Part shown: one piece after another, positions 26,814 to 35,117 of the stretch
How positions within the stretch are numbered: the stretch's first letter is position 1
Layout of the letters: each line of letters opens with the position of its first letter
Assembly (NCBI GenBank): GCA_963730365.1
Contig: CAVSRM010000017.1
Coordinates: 1-64,000 of the forward strand
Source: Fodinibacter sp963730365
GTDB lineage: Bacteria > Actinomycetota > Actinomycetes > Actinomycetales > Dermatophilaceae
Reading direction: 5' to 3'
DNA: 64,000 nt
Notes under the pieces: generated by a model
The model's database searches: none
Told to the model about the DNA's origin: nothing
What the model saw: the letters and a program-made list of their open reading frames with translations, nothing else
Made by a program: the position numbers and the translations under genes

Positions 26814-27602
26814 ATGGACTTCGGTATCGGTGACATCGCACGGCGCACGGGCCTCACCGAGCGGACCCTGCGCTACTACGAGGAGCTCGGGTTGCTGACG
26901 CCCCGACGGGATGCCGGTGACCGGCGCCGCTACGACAGCGTCACCCTCGACCGGCTCTACCGGATCCGCCTGCTGCGCGAGCTCGGGACCCCCGTTGCCG
27001 AGCTCGACCCCGCTGCCACCGACCTGCTCGCCCTCACCCGCCGCCACCTCGCGGACCTCGACGAGCGCCTCGCCGACCTCGCCCGGCAGCGCGAGCGCGT
27101 GCGCGCCGTGGAGGACCGGCTGCTGGGTGGCCACACCCCGGGTGACGACGCGCTGCTGGACCTCCTCGCCGGGCTCACCACTGAGGAAGCCGGGCTGACC
27201 CGTCGGATCACCCTGCTGGTCTACCGGGACGTGGCCGCCGCCCATGCCTGGCTGGTCGAGGTCTTCGGCCTCAGCCCCGGCCCGCTCACCCACGACGGCG
27301 ACCGTGCCCACCACGGTGAGCTCTACGTCGGCGACGGGGTGCTGTGGCTGCACGAGGAGCACGCGCGGGCCCGGATGGCGTCACCGCTGAGCACAAAGGG
27401 GTTCGTCACCGCTTCGCTCGCCGTGCACGTCGACGACGTCGACGCCCACCACGCCCGGGTCGCCGCCGCCGGCGCCGAGATCGACTACCCGCCGGTGGAC
27501 CAGCCCTACGGCTACCGCGAGTACAGCGCCCGCGACCTCGAGGGCCACTACTGGTCCTTCCAGCAGCCTCGTGACGACTCGTCGACAGCACCGCCTGGCT
27601 GA
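26814..27602 (+). CDS. MerR-family regulator fused to a VOC (glyoxalase-fold) domain
   Basis: 262 residues. The MerR winged helix is at residues 1-70 (FGIGDIARRTGLTERTLRYY and YDSVTLDRLYRIRLLRELG), followed by the usual coiled coil to about 115. From about 135 (RRITLLVYRDVAAAHAWLVE) a beta-alpha-beta-beta-beta VOC domain follows, with FVTASLAVHVDDVDAHHARV and a final DLEGHYWSFQQP. Such fusions probably sense a small ligand in the VOC cavity; the ligand is unknown. The typical 19-base-spacer promoter upstream indicates autoregulation. The convergent neighbour is another VOC protein and may be functionally related. I see no metal ligand set good enough to predict enzymatic activity. Confidence 0.88.
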   Translation: MDFGIGDIARRTGLTERTLRYYEELGLLTPRRDAGDRRRYDSVTLDRLYRIRLLRELGTPVAELDPAATDLLALTRRHLADLDERLADLARQRERVRAVEDRLLGGHTPGDDALLDLLAGLTTEEAGLTRRITLLVYRDVAAAHAWLVEVFGLSPGPLTHDGDRAHHGELYVGDGVLWLHEEHARARMASPLSTKGFVTASLAVHVDDVDAHHARVAAAGAEIDYPPVDQPYGYREYSARDLEGHYWSFQQPRDDSSTAPPG

Positions 27603-27622
27603 CGCGCCGTGCGAGCCTCGCG

Positions 27623-28066
27623 TCACACGCAGAACTCGTTGCCCTCCGGGTCCTGCATCGTGACCCAGTGCACGCCGAGCTCGGCGTGCTCGTGCAGCCG
27701 GGTGGCTCCCAGACCCTCCAGTCGCGCCACCTCCGCAGCAACCCGAGCGCGCTGCTCGTCGAGCGGGACCGACGGCCCGCCACCGCTGAGGAGGTCGAGG
27801 TGCAGCCGGTTCTTGACCGTCTTGGTCTCGCCGACCCGCTGGAAGAAGATGCGCGGCTGACCGTCGGCCTCCAGCGCGGAGGCGTCGTTCCACCGCTCCT
27901 CGGGCACGCCGTTGGCTGCGAGGAAGGACGGCCAGTCGAGGGCGTCGCCGGGCGGTGTGGGCAGAGCGTATCCGCGGGGAGCCAGGGCGGCGGCCCAGAA
28001 CTCCGCGAGCGCAGCGGGGTCGACGGTGTCGAAGACGACCTGGATGGGAGACGTCGATCGGTCCAT
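27623..28066 (-). CDS. VOC-family (glyoxalase/bleomycin-resistance fold) protein
   Basis: 147 residues with the single-unit VOC layout: IQVVFDTVDPAALAEFWAAA at the start, RIFFQRVGETKTVKNRLHLD in the middle and MQDPEGNEFCV at the end. The family includes dioxygenases, epimerases and antibiotic-binding proteins. This branch (with the KNRLHLDL motif) is common in actinobacteria but uncharacterised. ATG 28066 was chosen at the beginning of the fold. It converges on the MerR-VOC gene with 20 bases between the stops and diverges from helD. Confidence 0.82.
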   Translation of the reverse strand: MDRSTSPIQVVFDTVDPAALAEFWAAALAPRGYALPTPPGDALDWPSFLAANGVPEERWNDASALEADGQPRIFFQRVGETKTVKNRLHLDLLSGGGPSVPLDEQRARVAAEVARLEGLGATRLHEHAELGVHWVTMQDPEGNEFCV

Positions 28067-28144
28067 CAGGGAAGTCTGCCGCAGTGCACCGACAGGCTCT
28101 GGAAGACGTCGGTCGACCGAGGATCCCGGGTGTATCATCATCGG

Positions 28145-28160
28145 TTCGCCAGTATGCGAA
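28145..28160 (+). promoter_or_regulatory. Inverted repeat upstream of the HelD-like gene
   Basis: TTCGC and GCGAA are six bases apart, 30 bases before the chosen start. A TATCAT box (about 28,132-28,137) just upstream could be the -10. The dyad would then cover the transcription start, as expected for a repressor site. Confidence 0.45.
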
Positions 28161-28189
28161 ACACCCCAGCCGAGAGAGGCGGTTCCGCC

Positions 28190-30238
28190 ATGCCCGCGCC
28201 CACCGCCCACCCCACGACCGACCCCGTCCTGGCGGCCGAACAGGCCCACCTCGAGCGCGCTCGCGACGAGCTCCGCCGGATGAGGGAGTCCGCCGAGAGC
28301 CTCGACGTCAGCACGGCGACGGACGCGTTCAACGCCGCCTACCTCGACCTCGTCCTGGCCCGTCGCGTCGCCTCGCTCCAGGACGACCCGAGGACGACGC
28401 TGTTCTTCGGTCGGATCGACTGCCGCACCGAGCACGGTGAGGAGACCTTCCACGTCGGGCGCCGGCACGTCTCCGATGACCACGGCGACCCGGTGGTCGT
28501 CGACTGGCGCGCCCCCATCAGCACCTCGTTCTACCGCGCCTCGCCGAGCGAGCCGATGGGTGTGGAGCTCCGCCGGCGCTTCGGGGTCGACCGGGGCCGC
28601 CTCACGGCCTACGAGGACGAGCGGCTGACCCAGGCCACCGACCGTCCCGCCGACCACAGCGCCATCCTGGCCGCCGAGATCGAGCGTCCGCGCTCGGGGC
28701 CGATGCGCGACATCGTCTCGACGATCCAGCCGGAGCAGGACGAGATCGTCCGCTCCGACCTCGCGACGAGCATCTGCGTCCAGGGCGCCCCCGGCACCGG
28801 CAAGACCGCCGTGGGTCTGCACCGCGCAGCCTGGCTGCTCTACTCCTTCCGCAGCCGGCTGGACCGCTCGGGCGTGCTGGTCGTCGGCCCCAACCGCGCC
28901 TTCCTCGACCACATCGGGGCGGTCCTCCCCTCCCTCGGCGAGGTCCGGGTGCGACACGCGACGATCGACACCCTCCTCGACCACGGCCGGGTTCGCGCCG
29001 TGGACCCGACCGAGGTCGCCATCCTCAAGGGCGACGCCAGGATGGCGCGGGTCCTGCACGCCGCCGTCTGGGGCAGCGTGCGCCGCGCCGACGAGGCCCT
29101 CGTCGTCCCCCGCGGGGCGCGCCGCTGGCGGGTGCCGGCCTACGAGGTCCAGGACGAGCTGGACGGCCTCGCGCAGCGAGGGGTCCGCTACACCGCCGCT
29201 CGTGACCTGCTCCCCCAACGCCTCGCGCACCTCCTCATGCTCCAGATCGAGCGCTCGGGGGACTTCCCCGGCGATCGCGCCCAGGTCGCCATCGGCAGGT
29301 CGGCCCCCGTCAGGGCCTACGCGACGCAGCTCTGGCCCGCCCTCGACCCGGCCGGCGTGCTCTTCCGTCTCCTCTCCGACCCCGAGGCGCTCGCGGAGGC
29401 CGCCGACGGCATCCTCACCGACGACGAGCAGCGGCTGCTGCGGTGGCCCGCCCCCCCGCGCACGAAGGGGTCGAGCCGGTGGACCTCGGCCGACATGGCC
29501 CTGCTCGACGAGCTCGCCGACCTCCTCGACCGCACCCCGAGCCTGGGGCACGTCGTGCTCGACGAGGCCCAGGACCTCTCCCCCATGCAGCTGCGCGCGG
29601 TCGGGCGACGGGCGTCCACCGGGTCCCTCACCGTCCTCGGCGACATCGCGCAGGGCACGACACCCTGGGCGACCGACTCGTGGCCGGACGCGATGGGCCA
29701 TCTCGGCAGGCCGACGCACGAGCTCGTCGTGCTCGACCGCGGGTTCCGGGTCCCCGGCCTGGTCATCGACTTCGCGGCCCGGCTGCTGCCCGTGATGGCC
29801 CCCGGCCTCGGCGCTCCCGTGTCGGTGCGCGACAACCCCGGACGGCTCACCGTGACGGCAGCGGATGCCGGGCAGCGAGACGCCGTGGTCGTCGACGCGG
29901 TGCGCGCCGCCACGGCCCTTCCCGGGTCCGTCGGTGTGATCGCACCGGATGCCGACGTCACCCGTCTGGCCGCCGCGCTGAGCGGCGCCGGCGTGCCGTA
30001 CGGCCGCCTCGACGCGGAGCACGGTGACGACGAGGACCGGCAGGTCGAGCTCGTCCCGGCGAGCATCGCCAAGGGCCTGGAGTTCGACAGGGTGGTGGTC
30101 GTCGAGCCGGCGGCGATCGTCGAGGCCGAACCGGACCCGCGCACCGGGCTGCGACGGCTGTACGTCGTGCTCACCCGTGCCGTCTCCGAGCTGACGGTCG
30201 TGCACAGCCGCCCGCTCCCCCCGGCCCTCACCGCGTAG
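28190..30238 (+). CDS. helD: HelD-like RNA-polymerase-recycling helicase (UvrD/Rep superfamily)
   Basis: 682 residues. Superfamily 1 helicase motifs are present: Walker A GAPGTGKTAVGLHRAAWLLY (about residue 203), the motif II HVVLDEAQDLSPMQLRAVGR, motif III SLTVLGDIAQGT, then ASIAKGLEFDRVVVVEP and LYVVLTRA at the C-terminus. The N-terminal HLERARDELRRMRESAES is the antiparallel coiled coil typical of HelD, and DWRAPISTSFYRA is a HelD block. HelD proteins bind RNA polymerase, release it from stalled or DNA-bound states, and in some actinobacteria protect it from rifamycins. Two starts are possible (28154 and 28190); the second has GAGAGAGGCGG before it. No rifamycin-associated element was recognised upstream. 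Confidence 0.88.
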   Translation: MPAPTAHPTTDPVLAAEQAHLERARDELRRMRESAESLDVSTATDAFNAAYLDLVLARRVASLQDDPRTTLFFGRIDCRTEHGEETFHVGRRHVSDDHGDPVVVDWRAPISTSFYRASPSEPMGVELRRRFGVDRGRLTAYEDERLTQATDRPADHSAILAAEIERPRSGPMRDIVSTIQPEQDEIVRSDLATSICVQGAPGTGKTAVGLHRAAWLLYSFRSRLDRSGVLVVGPNRAFLDHIGAVLPSLGEVRVRHATIDTLLDHGRVRAVDPTEVAILKGDARMARVLHAAVWGSVRRADEALVVPRGARRWRVPAYEVQDELDGLAQRGVRYTAARDLLPQRLAHLLMLQIERSGDFPGDRAQVAIGRSAPVRAYATQLWPALDPAGVLFRLLSDPEALAEAADGILTDDEQRLLRWPAPPRTKGSSRWTSADMALLDELADLLDRTPSLGHVVLDEAQDLSPMQLRAVGRRASTGSLTVLGDIAQGTTPWATDSWPDAMGHLGRPTHELVVLDRGFRVPGLVIDFAARLLPVMAPGLGAPVSVRDNPGRLTVTAADAGQRDAVVVDAVRAATALPGSVGVIAPDADVTRLAAALSGAGVPYGRLDAEHGDDEDRQVELVPASIAKGLEFDRVVVVEPAAIVEAEPDPRTGLRRLYVVLTRAVSELTVVHSRPLPPALTA

Positions 30239-30271
30239 CAACCACTTTCCCGCCCCATGGGGGTCACCTCA

Positions 30272-30319
30272 GGTTCGCCGGGGTTGTCTTCACCCGCGAA
30301 CCGCACGCTTTCCGTGCGG
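30272..30319. terminator. Twin hairpins between convergent helD and lpd
   Basis: GGTTCG-C-CGGG pairs with CCCG-CGAACC (30,272-30,302). CCGCACG pairs with CGTGCGG (30,301-30,319) directly after. Together they can end transcription from both sides. Confidence 0.65.
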
Positions 30320-30366
30320 AGGCCTCGACATGGGGGCGAGGAGGGCGCGACGGCCGGCGACCTGCC

Positions 30367-31764
30367 TCAGAGGTTGATCATGTGGCCGGCGATGCCCTCG
30401 ATGGCCTCCTTGACCGACTCCGAGAGGGTGGGGTGGGCGAAGACGTTGCGGGCGACCTCGTCGGCGGTGAGGTCCCACTTCTGGGCCAGGGTGAGCACCG
30501 GCAGCAGCTCGGTGACGTCGGGGCCGATCAGGTGCGCCCCGAGGATCTCGTTGTGGGTGGCGTCGGCCACGATCTTGACGAAGCCCACCGTGTCGCCGAG
30601 GCCCATGGCCTTGCCGTTGGCGGAGAACGGGAACTGCGCCGTCTTGACGTCGTAGCCCTTCTCCTTGGCCTGGGCCTCGGAGTAGCCGAAGGACCCGATC
30701 TGCGGGTGGCAGTAGGTGGCCCGCGGCACGAAGTCGTACTCCACCGGCATCGTGTCGGCACCGGCCATCGCCTCGGCGGCCACGACGCCCTGGGCCTCCG
30801 CCACGTGCGCGAGCATGAGCTTGGCGGTGCAGTCGCCGATGGCGTAGACGTTCTCGACGTTGGTGCGGCAGAAGTCGTCGATCGCGATGGCACCGCGGTC
30901 GGTGAGCTCGACCCCGGTGTTCTCGAGCCCGTAGCCCTCGGTGCGGGGCGCGAAGCCGATCGCGGACATGAACTTGTCGGCCTCGAGCACCTGTGAGTCA
31001 CCACCGGATGCCGGGGAGACCGTGACCTTCACGCCGGATCCGGTGTCCTCGACCCCTTCGACCTTGGTGCTGAGCATGACCTTCACGCCGAGCTTCTTGT
31101 AGTGCCGGAGCAGCTCCTTGGAGATGTCGGCGTCCTCGGTGGGGACCATCCGGTCGAGGAACTCCACGACCGTCACGTCGACGCCGAAGTTCTTCATGAC
31201 GTAGGCGAACTCGACGCCGATGGCGCCCGAGCCCGCGATGATCATCGAGCCGGGGAGGTTCTCGTCGAGGATCTGCTCCTCGTAGGTCACGACGTTCTGC
31301 GAGACCTCGACCCCCGGGAGCATCCGGGTGACCGCGCCGGCCGCGATGATGAGGTTGTCGAAGGTCAGCGAGCGGCTCGACCCGTCGTTGAGCTCGACGT
31401 CCATCGAGGTCGCCGAGGTGAGGGTTCCCCAGCCGTCGATCTCCTCGATCTTGTTCTTCTTCATGAGGAAGTGCACGCCCTTGACGATGCCGGCGGACAC
31501 CTGGCGGGAACGCTTGTGGGTGGGCCCGAAGGACATCGTCGCGTCGCCCTCGATGCCGAACTTGTCCTTGTCGTGGGCGAGCGTGTGCGCCAGCTCGGCG
31601 TTCTTGATGAGGGCCTTGCTGGGGATGCAGCCGACGTTGAGGCAGACCCCACCCCAGTACTTCGACTCGACCACCGCCGCCTTGAGGCCGAGCTGTGACG
31701 CGCGGATCGCCGCGACGTATCCACCGGGACCAGCACCGAGCACCACGAGATCGAAGTCAGCCAT
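30367..31764 (-). CDS. lpd: Dihydrolipoyl dehydrogenase (E3)
   Basis: Flavoprotein of 465 residues that reoxidises dihydrolipoamide in 2-oxoacid dehydrogenase complexes and the glycine cleavage system, using NAD. The FAD site is DLVVLGAGPGGYVAAIRASQ. The redox-active disulfide is GGVCLNVGCIPSKAL. The NAD site is MIIAGSGAIGVEFAYVMKNF. YAIGDCTAKLMLAHVAEAQG is the second FAD contact. The interface HPTLSESVKEA contains the catalytic His-Glu pair of the partner subunit. It stands alone, not next to E1/E2 genes. It converges on helD. Confidence 0.97.
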   Translation of the reverse strand: MADFDLVVLGAGPGGYVAAIRASQLGLKAAVVESKYWGGVCLNVGCIPSKALIKNAELAHTLAHDKDKFGIEGDATMSFGPTHKRSRQVSAGIVKGVHFLMKKNKIEEIDGWGTLTSATSMDVELNDGSSRSLTFDNLIIAAGAVTRMLPGVEVSQNVVTYEEQILDENLPGSMIIAGSGAIGVEFAYVMKNFGVDVTVVEFLDRMVPTEDADISKELLRHYKKLGVKVMLSTKVEGVEDTGSGVKVTVSPASGGDSQVLEADKFMSAIGFAPRTEGYGLENTGVELTDRGAIAIDDFCRTNVENVYAIGDCTAKLMLAHVAEAQGVVAAEAMAGADTMPVEYDFVPRATYCHPQIGSFGYSEAQAKEKGYDVKTAQFPFSANGKAMGLGDTVGFVKIVADATHNEILGAHLIGPDVTELLPVLTLAQKWDLTADEVARNVFAHPTLSESVKEAIEGIAGHMINL

Positions 31765-31796
31765 GCGGTCACCCTATCCGCCGACGGGCACCCCGC

Positions 31797-33788
31797 TCAC
31801 CCCAGGTTGCGCAGGGTCTCGTGGACCATCCTCGTGACTCCCGCCGCGGTCGATCCGCCGGTCCCTCCCTGCGAGACCACGGACGCGACGACCCACGTGG
31901 GCCGGTCGGCCGGCGCGTACGAGACGAACCAGGACGTGTCCTGCTTGCCGACGACCTGTCCGGTGCCGGTCTTGCCGGCGATCGGCCAGTCGGATGGGGT
32001 CCCGGCGAAGGCCGAGCGCGCGGAACCCGTGGCCACCACGGCGCGCAGCGCGTCCTTGAGGTAGGCATCCACCTCAGGGGTCACGGGGGCCTCGTGCTCG
32101 GGCCCCGACGACACCGAGGCCCGCTCCCCGGTGGCGGGATCGACCAGGGCGCTCCCGACGCGAGGCGTGAGGACCGTGCCGCCGTTGGCGATCGCCGCAT
32201 ACAGCACCGCCATCTGGAGCGGGGTCGCCGTGAGGTCGCCCTGGCCGATCGCGACGTTGACCGCGTCACCCGGGCGGAACTGCCAGCCGTCGACGCAGTT
32301 CTCCTCCGCCACCTCTCGGAGGTACGCCGCCCGGGTCCGGTCCTTCACCTCGGGGTAGCCCGTGCGGGCGCGCTCGCAGGTCGTCGTCCTCGTCGACTCC
32401 CACCGTGCCTTCTTCCACCTGCGATCGGGCACCAGGCCCGAGGCCTCGTCGGGGAGGTCGATGCCCGTGAGGCGCCCGAGACCGAAGCCCTTCGCGACCT
32501 CGGCGAACGGATCGCTCGCGTCCGGTTCGGCCGCGATCCCTCCCTGTGCGCGCCACGCGTCGTAGGCCGTCCGGTAGAACACCGTGTCGCAGGAGATCTC
32601 GAGCGCCCGCCGGAGGCTGATCCGGCCATGGCCCCGGGACTGGTAGTTGTTGAACACCCGCCCACCGATGGTCACCCGTGCGGGGCAGTCGTACGTTCCG
32701 TCGAGCGGGTTCCCCGCGAGAACGGTGGCAGCGACGGAGGCGGGCTTGATCGTGCTGGCCGGCGCCTGGGCGACCCCCACGGCCCGCGACAGCAGCGGGG
32801 TGCCCGAGGCGGGGTCGGTGAGACGGCGGTAGTCCTCCTCCGAGATGCCCCCCGTCCAGACGTTGGGGTCGTATGCCGGTGCGCTCGCCAACGCCGCCAC
32901 GGCACCGGAGGTCGGGTCCAGCACCACGACGCCACCCGAGTCGGCCGGCAGGCCCTCCTTGCGCGCGGCTGCCATCTGCTCGGCCAGCGCCCGCTCCGCA
33001 CCCGCCTGGACGCGTGCGTCGAGCGTCGTCAGCAGGTCGCGGCCGGGAACCGGTTCGGTGCGCGAGACCACGCCGGTGACGAGTCCGCGCGGGTCGACGG
33101 CCACGACCGTGCGGCCGGGTGTGCCCCGCAGCACCGCGTCGTACTGCTGCTCCAACCCGGCACGACCGACGAGCGAGTCGGCACCGAGGCCCTCGTCCGG
33201 GTCCACCTCGTCCTCGCGCACCGGGCCGAGGTAGCCCAGCACCTGGGCCGCGCTCGCTCCGTGCGGTCGGGGGTAGACCCGCACGGGGCGAGAGTCGACG
33301 GCGACGCCCGGAAAGCGCTCGGGCTGCTCGACGAGCGAGAGGGCTCGCGACGCGTCGACGTCCTCGGCGAGGGGCACCGGGACCTGCGGCGACCCCGCCC
33401 AGCACGCCGGTGCCGCCGGAGCACCGTCCTCACCACAGAGCCAGGTGCGCGCGAGCAGGGCGTCGGCCTCGAGGCCGAGCACGAGGGCCACGTCGCGCAC
33501 GACGGACTCCGCGCGGTCGGCGCGTCCCACGATCTCCCGGCGCTCGATGGTCACGACGGTGCGCGCCACGTTGTCGGCGAGCGGGGTGCCCTCCCTGTCG
33601 AGGATCCGACCGCGCAGGGCGGGCACCAGCAGGGTGCGGGTGTCGAGCGCGGTCGCCGCAGGGGTGAAGTCCTCGTTGCCCACGAGCTGCACCTGGCCCA
33701 GCCGCCCGACGAGGACGACGAACGCCAGGGAGACCGCGAGCACCACCGCGAGGAACCGCCCCTGGTGCGTCCCGCTCCGGACCGTCAC
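31797..33788 (-). CDS. mrdA: Penicillin-binding protein 2 (elongasome transpeptidase)
   Basis: Class B PBP of 663 residues. It has a short cytoplasmic start, one membrane anchor (LAVVLAVSLAFVVLVGRLG), a dimerisation/pedestal domain with RGRILDREGTPLADNVAR, and a transpeptidase domain. The active site shows ASTIKPAS (SxxK with the nucleophilic Ser), EISCDTVFY (SxD in place of SxN, as in many PBP2s) and AGKTGTGQV (KTG). It crosslinks side-wall peptidoglycan with MreB/C/D. GTG 33788 overlaps the mreD stop by four bases. It is the last gene of the mreBCD operon. Confidence 0.95.
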   Translation of the reverse strand: MTVRSGTHQGRFLAVVLAVSLAFVVLVGRLGQVQLVGNEDFTPAATALDTRTLLVPALRGRILDREGTPLADNVARTVVTIERREIVGRADRAESVVRDVALVLGLEADALLARTWLCGEDGAPAAPACWAGSPQVPVPLAEDVDASRALSLVEQPERFPGVAVDSRPVRVYPRPHGASAAQVLGYLGPVREDEVDPDEGLGADSLVGRAGLEQQYDAVLRGTPGRTVVAVDPRGLVTGVVSRTEPVPGRDLLTTLDARVQAGAERALAEQMAAARKEGLPADSGGVVVLDPTSGAVAALASAPAYDPNVWTGGISEEDYRRLTDPASGTPLLSRAVGVAQAPASTIKPASVAATVLAGNPLDGTYDCPARVTIGGRVFNNYQSRGHGRISLRRALEISCDTVFYRTAYDAWRAQGGIAAEPDASDPFAEVAKGFGLGRLTGIDLPDEASGLVPDRRWKKARWESTRTTTCERARTGYPEVKDRTRAAYLREVAEENCVDGWQFRPGDAVNVAIGQGDLTATPLQMAVLYAAIANGGTVLTPRVGSALVDPATGERASVSSGPEHEAPVTPEVDAYLKDALRAVVATGSARSAFAGTPSDWPIAGKTGTGQVVGKQDTSWFVSYAPADRPTWVVASVVSQGGTGGSTAAGVTRMVHETLRNLG

Positions 33789-34273
33789 CCGAACCTCCTG
33801 CGCGCCAGCGCCCGCTCGGCCCCCACGATGAGGGGCACGACGAGTGCCGCCAGGGTGGCGGTGAGCAGGCACGACACGACGACCCCCACGAGGTCGACCG
33901 GGGCCGACACAGCCAGCGCCCTGAGCACGTCGACCGCCTCGACGACCACTGAGGCGGCCAGTGCCACGGCCGCCACTCGCGGTGCTGCGATCGGGCCCTC
34001 GACCCTGGCGCGTCCGGCCAGGGCGCCGGCCCCGGCATACACCAGCGCCTGAAGGCCCAGCCCCGGCGACCCCGGCGGCACGACGTCGAGCAGCCAACCG
34101 GCCCCGAGACCGACGGCCGCTCCGACCACCGGTCCGCGGAGCAACGCCCATGCCACCACCAGCACCAGCACGAGGTCCGGCGCGGGGGCGAGGTGCCTGG
34201 CGCCCAGGGAGACGACGGCGAGCACGGCACCGAGGAGGGCGAGGGCGCGGACCAGCATCGAGACCGGGCCCAT
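33785..34273 (-). CDS. mreD: Rod-shape protein MreD
   Basis: Integral membrane protein of 162 residues with about five hydrophobic helices. VRALALLGAVLAVVSLGARH is the first; DLVLVLVVAWALLRGPVVGA and GLGAGWLLDVVPPGSPGLG are the family's usual next segments. It connects MreC to the elongasome in the membrane. It begins at ATG 34273, overlapping the mreC stop by one base, and ends by overlapping mrdA. Confidence 0.9.
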   Translation of the reverse strand: MGPVSMLVRALALLGAVLAVVSLGARHLAPAPDLVLVLVVAWALLRGPVVGAAVGLGAGWLLDVVPPGSPGLGLQALVYAGAGALAGRARVEGPIAAPRVAAVALAASVVVEAVDVLRALAVSAPVDLVGVVVSCLLTATLAALVVPLIVGAERALARRRFG

Positions 34274-35115
34274 CAGCCTGCTCCACCGGTGATCGACGGA
34301 CGCGGGGTGCTCCTCGGACCGTCGAGCACGACCGCCACGACGTCGAGCGTGGTCGGGTCGACCGACCGGGTGAGTCCGCCCGTCTGGGCGACCCGGCCCA
34401 CGACCGGGTCCAGGACCGAGACCGTCCCGACCCGGATCCCGGGTGGATACGGGGTGCCGCCGACGCTCCCCAGCGTCGTCACCGCGTCCCCGATCCGCAT
34501 CGAGCCGCTCTCGACCAGCGCGAGCGACAGATCGCCGGGGTCCGGGCGAGATGCCCCGGCGATCGCTGACCCCGAGGCCTGACCCAGCACCCCGTCCTCG
34601 CCCACGCGCACACCCACGGCGAGGTCGGGGCCCCCGATCACCAGCACGTCGCTGGTCCAGGGGGCCACGGCGATCACCCGGCCGACCAGTCCACCCTGCG
34701 CCACGACGGCGCGGTCGGTCACGACACCGTCGCGCGACCCGACGTCGATGGTGACCCGCTCGGGTCCGGCCGGCCCCGAGGCGCCGACCGCGACGACGCG
34801 AGCGGGGACGAGATCCACCCCCACCAGCGACGGGTCGGCCACGATGGCCGCCAGCGCCGGCGCCGCAGCGGCCTCTCGCTGCGCGGCCTCGAGCCTGGCC
34901 GAGAGCGTGAGGTTCTCCGCCCGCAGCCGGCTCACCTCGTCGGCATCCGGCCCGGCGAGCCGCTCGAGCGGGCCGAGGACGGCGGCGGCAGTGGTGCGCA
35001 CCGGGGTCAGGTCGGCCGCGCCCGAGAGGTCGACGGCCAGCACCAGGGCCGTTGCGGCGAGAGCCGCGAGGAGGAGCCTGCGGCGGGGCGCGGCGCGGTC
35101 GGTGGTGGTCGACAT
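34273..35115 (-). CDS. mreC: Rod-shape protein MreC
   Basis: Bitopic protein of 280 residues: a short basic cytoplasmic start, one membrane helix (LLLAALAATALVLAVDLSGA), a coiled coil (DEVSRLRAENLTLSARLEAA) and a beta-rich periplasmic-side core. The core reads PARVVAVGASGPAGPERVTI, then VAQGGLVGRVIAVAPWTSDV, the normal conserved core. It scaffolds the elongasome outside the membrane and activates PBP2. ATG 35115 is two bases past the mreB stop. Confidence 0.92.
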   Translation of the reverse strand: MSTTTDRAAPRRRLLLAALAATALVLAVDLSGAADLTPVRTTAAAVLGPLERLAGPDADEVSRLRAENLTLSARLEAAQREAAAAPALAAIVADPSLVGVDLVPARVVAVGASGPAGPERVTIDVGSRDGVVTDRAVVAQGGLVGRVIAVAPWTSDVLVIGGPDLAVGVRVGEDGVLGQASGSAIAGASRPDPGDLSLALVESGSMRIGDAVTTLGSVGGTPYPPGIRVGTVSVLDPVVGRVAQTGGLTRSVDPTTLDVVAVVLDGPRSTPRPSITGGAG

Positions 35116-35117
35116 GG

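Noticed and set aside
27668..28189. N-terminal extension of the HelD-like protein
   Set aside because: The added 170 residues overlap the VOC gene on the other strand, have no HelD resemblance, and a ribosome site precedes 28190.
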